The notes beneath the pieces are model-generated. The model searched no databases. It saw only the letters and a list, made by a program, of their open reading frames with translations, and was not told the DNA's origin. From an uncultured Alistipes sp. (GTDB lineage Bacteria; Bacteroidota; Bacteroidia; Bacteroidales; Rikenellaceae), in contig CALUNH010000005.1 of assembly GCA_944321965.1 (NCBI GenBank), positions 1 to 64,000 of the forward strand: 64,000 nucleotides of DNA, read 5' to 3'. Numbering within the stretch: the stretch's first letter is position 1; each line of letters begins with the position of its first letter. Below are positions 8,025 through 16,822 of the stretch, piece by piece. Position numbers and translations under genes: made by a program.

Positions 8025-8759
8025 ATGACAACCGAACTTTGTGCCTATTCCGTCGATTCGTGTCTGGTGGCCTCCCGGGCCGGGGTGACACGGGTCGAAT
8101 TGTGCGCTTCGCCCTGGGAGGGCGGGACGACCCCTTCGGCTGCGGCGATCCTCCGGGCGCGGGAGGTCCCGGGCATCCGGCTGCAGGTGATGATCCGCCC
8201 GCGGGGCGGAGATTTCTGCTATACCGACTCCGAGCTGGAGCAGATGGCCGGGGAGATCCGCTTTGCCCGGGCGTGCGGGGCCGACGGGGTGGTCCTGGGT
8301 GTGCTGACCCCCGACGGCGAGGTCGACCGGGTGCGTACCGCGGCGCTCGTTGCGGCGGCCGACGGCCTGGAGGTGACCTTCCACCGGGCCTTCGACATGA
8401 CGCGCGATCCGTTCGAGGCACTCGAAGCGGTCGTGGCGTGCGGCTGCCGCCGGATCCTCACCTCGGGCGGCTGCAATACCGCCGTGGAGGGGCTTGCGAC
8501 GCTCCGCGAACTGGTTGCCCGGGCGGCCGGGCGCCTCGAAATCATGGCGGGCAGCGGCGTGAACGCCTCGAATGCCCGCCTGCTGGCCGCGGCGGGGGTC
8601 GATGCCCTGCACTTCAGCGCCCGGGGCTGGCGCGAGAGCCGGATGCGCTTCCGCAATCCGCGGGTCTCGATGGGCGGCGTGGCGGGGATTCCCGAATACG
8701 CGGTTCCGTGTGCCGACGAGGCGCTGGTACGACAGATTCTCCAGGAACTCGAACGATGA
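8025..8759 (+). CDS. cutC: CutC family protein (copper homeostasis, TIM-barrel)
   Basis: 244 residues, full CutC length. Hallmarks are ELCAYSVDSCLVASRAG at the N-terminus, RVELCASPWEGGTTPS, VMIRPRGGDFCY, TFHRAFDMTRDP, RILTSGG and LHFSARG. The family has a TIM-barrel fold and is named for copper tolerance in E. coli, though its biochemical role is unsettled. The last 4 bp overlap the start of the transglutaminase lipoprotein gene, so they are probably co-transcribed. Confidence 0.92.
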   Translation: MTTELCAYSVDSCLVASRAGVTRVELCASPWEGGTTPSAAAILRAREVPGIRLQVMIRPRGGDFCYTDSELEQMAGEIRFARACGADGVVLGVLTPDGEVDRVRTAALVAAADGLEVTFHRAFDMTRDPFEALEAVVACGCRRILTSGGCNTAVEGLATLRELVARAAGRLEIMAGSGVNASNARLLAAAGVDALHFSARGWRESRMRFRNPRVSMGGVAGIPEYAVPCADEALVRQILQELER

Positions 8760-9955
8760 TACCGATGATACGATGGTTGCTCCTTTTGCTGAGTGCGGGC
8801 CTCTGCGCCTGCGGCGGCAGCCGCTACGGGAGCGGGATTCCCGCATGTTACGATCCGCTGCTCGATGCGGTCCTTTCCGAGAGCCCGCGGGCCGACAGCC
8901 TGCGGCAGCTGCTGCGTGAAACGCCGCGCGAGGAACGCCAAGCGATGGCCTGGCTGATTGCCTGGATGCCGTGCGGCGACCGCGATACGATGCGGCTCGA
9001 CCTGCTGCGCGAGAACGTCTCCTGTGCCTGCCGGGCCCGGGCGCAATTCCCGTGGAGCCGGAGGCTGCCGGATTCGATCTTTCTGAACGAGGTACTGCCC
9101 TATGCCGTGATTGACGAGGTGCGCGACTCGTGGCGGGCGGATTTCTACGAACGCTTTGCGCCCTGTGTGGCCGGATGCCGGACGCTGCGCGAAGCGGCCG
9201 AGGCGGTGAATCGCGCCATCGTCGAACGGGTTGGCGTGGAGTACAACACGCAGCGCGAGAAGACCAACCAGAGCCCTGCGGAGTCGATGCGCCAGGGCAT
9301 GGCCTCCTGTACGGGACTTTCGGTGCTGCTGGTCGATGCCCTGCGGTCGGTGGGGATCCCGGCGCGGTTCGTCGGGACCCCGGCGTGGCACGACGACCGC
9401 GGCAACCACAGCTGGACGGAGGTGTGGTTCGACGGCGGCTGGCACTTCACGGAGTATTACTTCACGGATTTCGACCGCGCGTGGTTCCTGGCCGATGCGG
9501 GGCAGGCGACGGTAGGGGAGCGTTCCCATGCGATCTATGCCGTGTCGTTCCGGCCGACGGGCGACTGGTTCCCGATGGTGTGGAGCGAGACGTCGCGCAG
9601 CGTCCACGGCGTGGATGTCACGAGCCGCTACCGGGAATTCGGAGCCGCGCACACCGGGGCGCTGCTGGCTGGAGGGACGCACGTTCCGGTTCGCTTTACG
9701 ATGTACCGCACGGCATCGGTCGAGGGGACCTCGGCGGGGCGTGTTGCCGTGAACGTCGATGTTTTCCGCGGTGCGGAACAGGTGGGCGGGGGCCGCACGG
9801 CCGCTCCCGAACAGGACATGAACGACGGTTTCCGCATCCTGCTGGAGAAGCACGGGAGCTATACGTTCCGCTACGAGAACGCGCGGGGAGAACTTTCGGA
9901 GGTGACGGTTGAGGTGGGCGACGGGCCGCTGTCGGTCGCGGGCTGCATGGAGTAA
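8756..9955 (+). CDS. Transglutaminase-like domain lipoprotein
   Basis: 399 residues. A signal peptide with lipobox LCAC (Cys19) predicts an envelope lipoprotein. The transglutaminase core lies at about 140-245 with Cys185 in GMASCTG, His218 in GNHSWTEVW and the Asp region TDFDRAW near 238. The C-terminal 130 residues look like a beta-sandwich. Family members are cysteine peptidases or amidases acting on extracytoplasmic protein or peptide substrates; the substrate here is unknown. A longer in-frame reading back to 7979 runs antiparallel to no known domain and crosses cutC, so ATG 8756, overlapping the cutC stop, is used. Confidence 0.88.
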   Translation: MIPMIRWLLLLLSAGLCACGGSRYGSGIPACYDPLLDAVLSESPRADSLRQLLRETPREERQAMAWLIAWMPCGDRDTMRLDLLRENVSCACRARAQFPWSRRLPDSIFLNEVLPYAVIDEVRDSWRADFYERFAPCVAGCRTLREAAEAVNRAIVERVGVEYNTQREKTNQSPAESMRQGMASCTGLSVLLVDALRSVGIPARFVGTPAWHDDRGNHSWTEVWFDGGWHFTEYYFTDFDRAWFLADAGQATVGERSHAIYAVSFRPTGDWFPMVWSETSRSVHGVDVTSRYREFGAAHTGALLAGGTHVPVRFTMYRTASVEGTSAGRVAVNVDVFRGAEQVGGGRTAAPEQDMNDGFRILLEKHGSYTFRYENARGELSEVTVEVGDGPLSVAGCME

Positions 9956-9973
9956 CTGGCTCCGGGTAGGGAA

Positions 9974-10011
9974 AAGCGCGGATGTCACCGTTTTCGATGG
10001 CATCCGCGCTT
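9974..10011. terminator. Bidirectional terminator between convergent genes
   Basis: AAGCGCGGATG and CATCCGCGCTT form an 11-bp stem around a 16-nt loop. It lies between the plus-strand transglutaminase gene and the minus-strand ferredoxin gene. Confidence 0.75.
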
Positions 10012-10060
10012 ACTTTTCAGACCGTACTGCCGTCAGGGATCTGTTGCGGACTGCTGCACG

Positions 10061-10948
10061 CTACAGGAGGGTGACGGGCTCCTTGCGGCGGAAGAAGTTG
10101 CGGGACAACGCCTCGGCGAAGGGCGTATGGAAGGTGCGGGCTCCGGTCGGGCACCCCTTGACGCAGGCGCAGCAGCGGATGCAGAGCGCCGGATCGGTGC
10201 GGGTTTCGTCACTGCGCAGGATGGCTCCGACGGGGCAGATTGCCGCACAACGCCCGCAGTGGGTGCACCGTTCGGCATCGCATTCGGGCAGATAGATCAC
10301 CGGATGCCGTTTCTGTTGATGACGGTACTTCAGGACGAAGCGGATGAACCGCAGGGTCGACAGACTGGGGGCCCGGCGGTCCTTGAGTTGCGACGCATCG
10401 ATCGGTGCGGCATCTCCGGATTCGAGTTTTTGCCGGACCTCCTGTCCGAACGCCTCGGCCGAAGCCAGGTCCTGCGCATCGGGACGCCCGGCGGCGATCG
10501 GGGTCGCGGGGGTCGAGTAGGAGTGCTCGCCGACGAATGCCGCGGCGGCAACGGGAACGAATCCCTGACGTGCCGCCAGTGCGGCCAGCTCCTCGACGGC
10601 GTGTTCGAAGGCCCGGTTTCCGTAGAGGGCGACCACGACGGCCGGACCTCCCGATCCGCGAATCCCGGCCAGCCTTTTTACGGCCACCGGAGCGATGCGG
10701 CCCCCGTAAACGGGAGCGGCGATTACGGTGACGGTTTCGGCGGAGAGCTCGACCGCTGCGGGTTCGGAGCGGTGCGTCAGGTCGATGGCCTGCGCGGCGA
10801 GGCGGGAGGCGGAGCCCGGGAGTGCGAAGACCGTGCTCCCGTTTGCGGGGGCCGCAATTCCCCGGGTTATGGCTTCGGCAATCTGCTTCGAGGTGCCGGT
10901 CGGCGAGAAGTAGACGGTGCGGATCGAGTCGTAGATCTTGTTGGGCAT
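10061..10948 (-). CDS. EFR1-type flavodoxin/ferredoxin fusion protein
   Basis: 295 residues. The N-terminus carries a flavodoxin FMN phosphate loop (VYFSPTGTSKQIAEAI, about 10-25) and a flavodoxin fold to about 170. The C-terminus is a two-cluster 4Fe-4S ferredoxin, with CTHCGRCAAICPVGA and CIRCCACVKGCPTGA. It is a cytoplasmic redox carrier that probably feeds a neighbouring or unlinked reductase. The start MPNKIYDS at 10948 is preferred to a frame beginning at 11059, which overlaps the Nudix gene. It lies 56 bp downstream of that gene on the same strand. Confidence 0.88.
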   Translation of the reverse strand: MPNKIYDSIRTVYFSPTGTSKQIAEAITRGIAAPANGSTVFALPGSASRLAAQAIDLTHRSEPAAVELSAETVTVIAAPVYGGRIAPVAVKRLAGIRGSGGPAVVVALYGNRAFEHAVEELAALAARQGFVPVAAAAFVGEHSYSTPATPIAAGRPDAQDLASAEAFGQEVRQKLESGDAAPIDASQLKDRRAPSLSTLRFIRFVLKYRHQQKRHPVIYLPECDAERCTHCGRCAAICPVGAILRSDETRTDPALCIRCCACVKGCPTGARTFHTPFAEALSRNFFRRKEPVTLL

Positions 10949-11004
10949 GGGATGCGTATTTTGAGGGGAAGTCTTGAGGGTGTGGGATTCGCTTGTTGCG
11001 GGGA

Positions 11005-11586
11005 TCATCGCTCGGGGCGGGTATCCTCCGGTTCGGGATGCTCGGCGAAATAACGCCACAGCGGAGCGGCCATCAGTGCCTGGCGGATGCGGTTCGAGCG
11101 GAGCAGTTCGAGCACCTCACGGCGCGTCATGAGGTGGACGCGCAGGTCCTCGGTCGGATCGAGGTGCTGTTCCGAGAGGCGTTCGACCCCGGTTGCGAGG
11201 AAGCAGTGGGTAAGGTTGGTCTGCGTGGCCGGATTGGGTGCCACGACCGTAATCAGCTGCCATTCCCCGCCTCCGTATCCGGTCTCTTCGGCCAGTTCGC
11301 GCTGTGCCGCGGCCAGCATCGAGTCGTCGGTCGGTTCGGAGACCCCGGCCGGGATCTCGTAGGAGGTCTCGCCGAGACCGTGCCGGTACTGGTCGATCAG
11401 CACGAAGTGCCCGTCGCGGGTGATGGCCGTGACGTTGATCCAGTCGGGGTATTCGAGGACATAGTAGTCGGGGACACGCCGGCCGTCGGGGAGTTCGAGA
11501 CTCTCGTGCCGCACGGTAAGCCACGGTTTGCGGAAGAGATACTCGCTCGTGAGGACCTTCCATTTTCGATTTTTCGGGTCTTTCAT
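11005..11586 (-). CDS. Nudix hydrolase (ADP-ribose pyrophosphatase-like)
   Basis: 193 residues. The Nudix box runs GVSEPTDDSMLAAAQREL followed by AEETGY. Relative to the canonical GX5EX7REUXEEXGU there is one extra residue and Asp in place of the first Glu, while the metal-binding REL-EE core is intact. The upstream strand YRHGLGETSYEIPAG resembles ADP-ribose and sugar-nucleotide pyrophosphatases, which hydrolyse NDP-X to NMP and P-X. Probably co-transcribed with the ferredoxin gene downstream. Confidence 0.9.
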   Translation of the reverse strand: MKDPKNRKWKVLTSEYLFRKPWLTVRHESLELPDGRRVPDYYVLEYPDWINVTAITRDGHFVLIDQYRHGLGETSYEIPAGVSEPTDDSMLAAAQRELAEETGYGGGEWQLITVVAPNPATQTNLTHCFLATGVERLSEQHLDPTEDLRVHLMTRREVLELLRSNRIRQALMAAPLWRYFAEHPEPEDTRPER

Positions 11587-11618
11587 ATTGCGAAAATACG
11601 GAAAAAATCATATTTTTG
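11587..11618 (+). promoter_or_regulatory. Promoter of the barrel-like protein gene
   Basis: ATTG, 20 nt, TATTTTTG: a good Bacteroidetes promoter, with one mismatch in the -33 box. It implies a leader of about 190 nt before ATG 11814. Confidence 0.6.
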
Positions 11619-11813
11619 TACGATTTGGATGCCGATGCGACATTTTTTCGAGGATTCGCCCCTGTCGAATGTCGACCGAAGGGTGCCGAACCCCGGAATC
11701 GGGCGGGAAAGAGGTGAAAAGGATAAGTGTGAAACGGGCGTGTATGCAAAAATAGCCGCAGGACGTTGCCATCTCCGGAAAAATACTTACTCATTTCAAT
11801 AACAGATTCGCTT

Positions 11814-12566
11814 ATGAAAAAATTCTTCTTCTTTCTCGTTTTTGCCGGTATCGGCGTGACCGCATTGGCTCAGGAGAGTGCCGATGAGCCGAAAAAGGTT
11901 CGTTCGAAATTCTTCAACATCAACTACGTTTACGAAAAGATCAAACCGACCGACAGCAGTTTCGGACTCGGGGACATCAGCGATGAAGTGGGCGGCATCG
12001 CCAACGACAAGATTGAAGGCCTGAAGAACAACTGGGGTATCTCGCTGACCCGGGGCCGCAGCTACATGCTCCACAAGAAGCCCATCGCGCGGTTGATCAG
12101 CATCGGCATCGATGCCAGCTTCTTCGATGTGACCTACTCGAACTATACCTTCGATGCCGCCAAGTTCGGAGGTTCGCTTGTTGCGGGCGACGAGGACGGC
12201 GAGTCGTCCGAGATCTCCGGGGATGCCTCGGAGGAGGCTGCAGGCGAAAACTTCGACTTCCACAAGATGGAGTACAGTTTCCAGGTCGGTCCTTCGATCA
12301 CCATTACGCCGGGTCGTGATCTTACGATTGCCGCCTATGCCCGTTTTGCACCGACCTTTGCCGCCTATTATGCCGATAGCTCCTTCGGAGGCAACTATGC
12401 GTCGATGTTCGTAACGGGAGCTTCGGTCGCCTATCGCAAGGTCGGCTTCGGTATCGAGGCCCGGATGGGCAGCTACAAGTACAAATGCTTCTCGGGTGAT
12501 CTGGATCTCTCGGGTTCGAAGATCAAGAGTTCCGGATTCCGTGCCTACCTCCAGTTCCGCTGGTAG
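11814..12566 (+). CDS. Secreted, probable outer-membrane beta-barrel protein
   Basis: 250 residues, no family recognised. A type I signal peptide (MKKFFFFLVFAGIGVTALAQ, cleavage after Ala-Gln or nearby) precedes alternating hydrophobic and polar strands. The protein ends in FRAYLQFRW, a typical aromatic-terminated last strand of a barrel. A strongly acidic, low-complexity insert (GDEDGESSEISGDASEE) lies near 120-140, which would be a loop. An earlier in-frame ATG at 11766 would put 16 non-signal residues before the signal peptide, so 11814 is used. It is monocistronic, between a promoter and a terminator. Confidence 0.75.
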   Translation: MKKFFFFLVFAGIGVTALAQESADEPKKVRSKFFNINYVYEKIKPTDSSFGLGDISDEVGGIANDKIEGLKNNWGISLTRGRSYMLHKKPIARLISIGIDASFFDVTYSNYTFDAAKFGGSLVAGDEDGESSEISGDASEEAAGENFDFHKMEYSFQVGPSITITPGRDLTIAAYARFAPTFAAYYADSSFGGNYASMFVTGASVAYRKVGFGIEARMGSYKYKCFSGDLDLSGSKIKSSGFRAYLQFRW

Positions 12567-12596
12567 TCGGGCCCCGGAGCCTTTGCCGTAAAAAGG

Positions 12597-12641
12597 AATC
12601 GGGCGGAAGGAGAATTTCTCCTCGCCGCCCGATCTTTTTTT
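12597..12641 (+). terminator. Intrinsic terminator of the barrel-like protein gene
   Basis: ATCGGGCGG and CCGCCCGAT arms enclose a second small stem (GGAGAATTTCTCC) and are followed by CTTTTTTT. Confidence 0.85.
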
Positions 12642-12689
12642 GCAGACGTCGCCTTGTTTTCCGCCGGCCGTTCCGCCGTTTTTTGGGTA

Positions 12690-12780
12690 AAATACCCCCC
12701 CCCTCTCCGGCCTCCCTTCCGACCGATTGAAGGCGGGTGCGGATTTCTTGCCCCCCCCTCTCCTTCTCTGTCTTCTCCGG
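12690..12780. repeat. C-tract rich spacer downstream of radC
   Basis: Contains a C9 run near 12696 and a C7 run near 12751, in a pyrimidine-rich stretch between the terminator of the barrel gene and the 3' end of radC. Similar runs occur at 2985, 24820 and in the rpsP 3' region. Confidence 0.6.
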
Positions 12781-13416
12781 TTAGCCGATCAACCCTTCGC
12801 GCCGGAACGAGAAATCCCCGTCACGGGCAATGATGAGGTGGTCCAGCAGCCGGATGTCGAACAGTGCGGCGGCCCGGGCTACCCGATCGGTCAGGGACTT
12901 GTCCTGCGGACTTGCCTCGGGGGTTCCCGAGGGGTGGTTGTGGATCAGGATAATCTGTGTGGCGAGCAGCTCCAGCGCGCGTTTGACGATCAGCCGATGG
13001 TCGACCACCGTTCCCGTCACACCGCCCTGGCTTACGCGCTGACGTTCGATGATGCGGTTCGAGGAGGTGAGGTACACCGCCCAGCACTCTTCATGGGGCA
13101 GGCGTTCGAGCTGCGGACGGAACAGATGCACGACATCGTCGCTCGTGGCGATAAAATCGGAATTCCCGGCTCCGGACACTGCGACTCTGCGTCCGAATTC
13201 CGCGGCGAGCCGCAGCATCCGGGCCCTTCTCAGCCCGAGCCCTCCGACCATGCGCAACCGGGCTTCGGCTTCGGCGGCGAGCCGGGCCAACGACCCTCCG
13301 TAGGTGGTCAGCAGGATCTCGGCCAACGCCTCATCCTCGATGAGCAGGGCCAGCAACTCCCGGTCATCGAGTGCTTCGATGCCCCGGGACGCCATTTTGT
13401 TGCGAATGTTCTCCAT
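12781..13416 (-). CDS. radC: RadC family JAB-domain protein
   Basis: 211 residues. An N-terminal helix-hairpin-helix region (MVGGLGLRRARMLRL) is followed by the JAB/MPN domain with the zinc-binding motif LIHNHPSGTPEASPQDK. Despite the gene name, the role of RadC in DNA repair is not established; many copies are linked to mobile elements. Here it is the last gene of the acpP-fabF-rnc-radC unit, 24 bp after rnc, which argues for a resident chromosomal copy. Confidence 0.92.
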   Translation of the reverse strand: MENIRNKMASRGIEALDDRELLALLIEDEALAEILLTTYGGSLARLAAEAEARLRMVGGLGLRRARMLRLAAEFGRRVAVSGAGNSDFIATSDDVVHLFRPQLERLPHEECWAVYLTSSNRIIERQRVSQGGVTGTVVDHRLIVKRALELLATQIILIHNHPSGTPEASPQDKSLTDRVARAAALFDIRLLDHLIIARDGDFSFRREGLIG

Positions 13417-13440
13417 GGTTGCTGCGGTTCGGCCCGACGG

Positions 13441-14214
13441 TCAGTGCGACAGGCGGTCGACCTTGTCCAGCAGCGTAGCACACTGCTCGTCGGTCAGGTA
13501 TTGCGATACGGAGAATGCGGCACGTTGTTCCGCCTCCTTCTTCGAGCCTCCGGATCCGTGTCCGACCTCCATGTCGTCGATCATCACCGTGCTGTAAAAT
13601 AGCGGGTGATTGGCTGCCGAGCCCTTTTCCGTTTCGGTGCGGAAGGAGATCCGGTGGTGGTTTTTCTGACTCCACTCGATCAACCGGCTCTTGAAATCGG
13701 TCTCCGATTCGGTCAGTTCCTCCATGTTCAGGTGTCGGTAATAGATCCGGTTGATCAGCAGCCGGTTTACGAAATCGTAGCCCTGATCCAGATAGACGGC
13801 TCCCATCATGGCTTCGAAGGCGTCTCCGAAGATATGTTTCTGAGCGATTCCTGCTCCGCCGTTCGAGATCACGTAGCGGTCGAGTCCGAGTTCGACGGCC
13901 AGGGCGTTGAGGGATTGTCGCGAGACGATTTTCGACCGCAACTGGGTCATGAACCCTTCGTCGCGGTCGGGGAATTCGATGAAGAGGTAATCGGAGGTGA
14001 CGGCCTCGATGACGGCATCGCCGAGGTATTCGAGCCGTTCGTTGTTGATGGGTCGGCCGTCCTCCAAAATCAAAGAAGCTGACTTGTGAATCAAAGCCAG
14101 CTTGTAGATTTCGACGTTGTGGGGGATGAACCCGAACAGGTCGTCGACCATTCTGTAATACGCGCGGTCACGTCCGAAATTCCGCCGCAGCGGACGCAGG
14201 ATGAAATCGATCAC
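13441..14214 (-). CDS. rnc: Ribonuclease III
   Basis: 257 residues. The RNase III signature NERLEYLGDAVIE lies near 60 and the second acidic catalytic region (DAFEAMMGAVYLDQG) near 130. A C-terminal double-stranded RNA-binding domain covers about 175-245 (SRTETEKGS-like start, GSGGSKKEAEQRAA). It cleaves dsRNA in rRNA and mRNA processing. It lies 22 bp after fabF; the acpP-fabF-rnc linkage is widely conserved. The N-terminus is about 20 residues longer than E. coli RNase III, as usual in Bacteroidetes. Confidence 0.96.
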   Translation of the reverse strand: MIDFILRPLRRNFGRDRAYYRMVDDLFGFIPHNVEIYKLALIHKSASLILEDGRPINNERLEYLGDAVIEAVTSDYLFIEFPDRDEGFMTQLRSKIVSRQSLNALAVELGLDRYVISNGGAGIAQKHIFGDAFEAMMGAVYLDQGYDFVNRLLINRIYYRHLNMEELTESETDFKSRLIEWSQKNHHRISFRTETEKGSAANHPLFYSTVMIDDMEVGHGSGGSKKEAEQRAAFSVSQYLTDEQCATLLDKVDRLSH

Positions 14215-14236
14215 GGCGTACGGACGTTACGGGGTA

Positions 14237-15484
14237 TTACAGTTTGCGGAAAATGACCGTCGAGTTGTGACCTCCGAATCCGAACGTATTGCTCAGACAG
14301 CACTTCACGTCACGTTTCTGGGGCGTGTTGAGCGTGAGGTTGAGTTTCGGATCGATGGCGGGGTCGAGGTTTTCGCAGTTGATCGTAGGCGGGACGATTC
14401 CGCGGGTCATGGCGAAGATGCAGGCCAGGGCCTCGACGGCACCGGCGGCACCCAGGAGGTGTCCCGTCATGGATTTCGTCGACGAGATGTTGACATCGTA
14501 GACGTGTTCTCCGAGGACTTCGGCGACAGCCTTCAGTTCGGGGAGGTCACCGGCCGGGGTCGACGTTCCGTGTACGTTGACGTAGTCGATCTCTTCGGGC
14601 CGGATTCCGGCATCCTTGATGGCGTCGCGCATGGCCTTGATGGCGCCTTTTCCTTCGGGGTGGGGCGCCGTGAAGTGGTAGGCGTCGGCCGATGCGGCGC
14701 CGCCGATAATTTCGCAATAGATCTTGGCGCCGCGGGCCTTGGCGTGTTCGTACTCTTCGAGGACCAGGGCTCCGGCTCCTTCTCCGATCACGAATCCGTC
14801 GCGGTCGGCGTCGAAGGGACGCGAGGCGTGCTGGGGATCGCTGTTGCGGGTGGAGAGTGCCTGCATGGAGTTGAAACCGCCGACGGCGGGTTCATTGACG
14901 GCCGCTTCGGAACCTCCGGCTACCATGACATCGGCCTTTCCGTAGCGGATTGCGTCGAATGCGGCGATCATGCCGTGGTTCGACGAAGCGCAGGCGGAGA
15001 CGGTGCAGTAGTTGGGGCCCATGAAGCCGTACTTCATGGAGATGAACCCTGCGGCGATGTCGGAGATCATGCGGGGGATGAAAAAGGGGCTAAACCGCGG
15101 GGTTCCATCCCCAGCGGCCCAGCCCAGACATTCATCGAAGAAGGATTTGATACCTCCGATGCCCGAGCTCCAGATCACACCCACCTGTTCCTTGTCGACC
15201 TTTTCGAGGTCGAGCGCGGAGTCCTCGACGGCCTGTGTGGCGGCGATGAGGGCATACTGGGTGAAGAGGTCGTATTTGCGGACCTCCTTACGATCGAAAT
15301 ACTGGCTCGGGTCGTAATTTTTTACTTCACAAGCGAATTGGGTCTTGAATTTCTCGGCGTTGAAATGAGTAATGGGTGCGGCACCACTGACTCCCTTTTC
15401 CAGATTCGAAAAATATTCCTCAATATTATTACCAATCGGGTTGATCGTACCGATGCCCGTAACAACTACTCTTCTTTCTGCCAT
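14237..15484 (-). CDS. fabF: Beta-ketoacyl-ACP synthase II
   Basis: 415 residues, full length. The thiolase-fold condensing enzyme shows VVVTGIGTINPIGN at the start, the nucleophile Cys in VSACASSNHGM, and catalytic His residues in NVHGTSTPAGD and KSMTGHLLGAAG. It condenses malonyl-ACP with acyl-ACP in type II fatty acid elongation. Its carrier protein gene acpP is 45 bp upstream. The C-terminus NTFGFGGHNSTVIF is the family ending. Confidence 0.97.
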   Translation of the reverse strand: MAERRVVVTGIGTINPIGNNIEEYFSNLEKGVSGAAPITHFNAEKFKTQFACEVKNYDPSQYFDRKEVRKYDLFTQYALIAATQAVEDSALDLEKVDKEQVGVIWSSGIGGIKSFFDECLGWAAGDGTPRFSPFFIPRMISDIAAGFISMKYGFMGPNYCTVSACASSNHGMIAAFDAIRYGKADVMVAGGSEAAVNEPAVGGFNSMQALSTRNSDPQHASRPFDADRDGFVIGEGAGALVLEEYEHAKARGAKIYCEIIGGAASADAYHFTAPHPEGKGAIKAMRDAIKDAGIRPEEIDYVNVHGTSTPAGDLPELKAVAEVLGEHVYDVNISSTKSMTGHLLGAAGAVEALACIFAMTRGIVPPTINCENLDPAIDPKLNLTLNTPQKRDVKCCLSNTFGFGGHNSTVIFRKL

Positions 15485-15529
15485 AAAATTAAGACTTAAA
15501 TTGCCGTGAATGAAAATACGGATAAAAAA

Positions 15530-15766
15530 TTATTTCTTGTGCTCCTCGATGTACTTGACGGCGTCACCTACGGTAGCGATCTTCTCAGCGTCCTCATCCG
15601 GGATCTGGATATCGAAAGCCTTCTCGAACTCCATGATCAGCTCTACGGTGTCGAGCGAGTCTGCGCCCAGGTGGTTGGTGAAGCTGGCTTCGGGTACTAC
15701 TTCCGACTCCTTGACACCCAGTTTGTCAACGATGATCTCGACAACTTTTGATTGAACTTCTGACAT
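15530..15766 (-). CDS. acpP: Acyl carrier protein
   Basis: 78 residues, standard ACP. The phosphopantetheine attachment serine is in [12 protein letters not shown] (Ser near 38). The acidic helix II and the closing segment [12 protein letters not shown] are typical. It carries acyl chains for fatty acid and lipid A synthesis. It is the first gene of the operon, behind a promoter facing away from pepE. Confidence 0.97.
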   Translation of the reverse strand: MSEVQSKVVEIIVDKLGVKESEVVPEASFTNHLGADSLDTVELIMEFEKAFDIQIPDEDAEKIATVGDAVKYIEEHKK

Positions 15767-15826
15767 AATCTTAAGTTTTTAGTTAAACAATTATTTGGAA
15801 ACAGTTCAGTACATTTCCAGGGTAAT

Positions 15827-15866
15827 TTTGCGCAAAAGTAACACTTTTTTTATTACTTTTGACAAA
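15827..15866. promoter_or_regulatory. Overlapping divergent promoters acpP (-) and pepE (+)
   Basis: Minus strand: TACTTTTG at 15833-15840 with TTTG 22 nt upstream. Plus strand: TACTTTTG at 15854-15861 with TTTG 23 nt upstream (15827-15830). The two identical -7 boxes face away from each other 13 bp apart, so polymerases would compete. The spacing to the -33 boxes is slightly long. Confidence 0.55.
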
Positions 15867-15943
15867 AGACCGTGATTTTTTATTCACAACTTTTTCGACG
15901 TTTAGCACAAAATATCGGATAATGATTTAAAATACAGTGATTT

Positions 15944-16645
15944 ATGAAATTGCTTCTAATCTCGAATTCGACCAATGCGGGGGAAGAATACCTGCGTTAT
16001 CCGCTGCCGGAAATCGGCCGGTTCCTCACGGGGATCCGGGAGGTCGTCTTCGTTCCGTATGCTGCCGTGACCTTCTCCTACGCCGAGTATGAACGGAAGG
16101 TGCAGGCCCGGTTTTCGGAACTCGGCATCCGGGTTCGGTCGGTCCACCGGGCGAAGGATCCTGCGGCGCTGATCCGCACGGCCGAAGCGATCTGCGTGGG
16201 CGGGGGTAACACCTTCGCCCTGGCGCGGAAGATGCAGCAGCAGGGGCTCATGCAGGCCATCCTGCGGAAAATCAAGTCCGGGACGCCCTACGTGGGATGG
16301 TCGGCGGGGAGCAACGTCTGCTGCCCGACGATCTCGACGACGAACGACATGCCGATTGTCGAACCCGAGTCGTTCCGGGCCATTGGGGCCGTGAAGTTCC
16401 AGATCAACCCCCACTACCTGGATGCCAATCCTGCGGGGCACGCAGGGGAGACGCGCGAGCAGCGGATCCTGGAGTTCATCCAGGCCAATCCGCGGCGCTG
16501 GGTGGTCGGACTGCGCGAGGGGTGTATGCTGCGCTATGACGAAGGACGCCTGGAGCTGCTTGGCTCGCGCCCGATGCGAATCTTCAGGAAAGGGGTCGAG
16601 ACCTTCGAGGTGCAACCCGGCGGCGACCTCTCTTTCCTATTATAA
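15944..16645 (+). CDS. pepE: Peptidase E (alpha-aspartyl dipeptidase)
   Basis: 233 residues of the S51 serine peptidase family. The nucleophile Ser is in YVGWSAGSNV (about 120), preceded by the oxyanion-forming CVGGGNTF, with the catalytic His in QINPHYLDANP. It hydrolyses dipeptides with N-terminal aspartate in the cytoplasm. It is transcribed alone. The next 177 bp up to tyrA hold no recognisable signal. Confidence 0.93.
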   Translation: MKLLLISNSTNAGEEYLRYPLPEIGRFLTGIREVVFVPYAAVTFSYAEYERKVQARFSELGIRVRSVHRAKDPAALIRTAEAICVGGGNTFALARKMQQQGLMQAILRKIKSGTPYVGWSAGSNVCCPTISTTNDMPIVEPESFRAIGAVKFQINPHYLDANPAGHAGETREQRILEFIQANPRRWVVGLREGCMLRYDEGRLELLGSRPMRIFRKGVETFEVQPGGDLSFLL

Positions 16646-16822
16646 AAATAGGTATCCGACCGATTTGCGGCCATCCTGCGGAATGGACCGGGGACTCCCC
16701 GGGCCGGACGCGGAGGTTTCCGAACGACGGGCCCGGCCGTTGGAAGGCACGGGAACCCGTCTGCCGGTGTGAGACGGGGCGAATGTGGCGGATACGTGGA
16801 CAAGCCATAAATTCGACAGCAA

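Noticed and set aside
7979..8755. N-terminal extension of the transglutaminase frame over cutC
   Set aside because: It overlaps the recognised cutC gene completely, and the lipoprotein signal starts at 8756.
11628..11802. Short plus-strand frame in the leader of the barrel-like gene
   Set aside because: About 58 codons with no motif; more likely untranslated leader.
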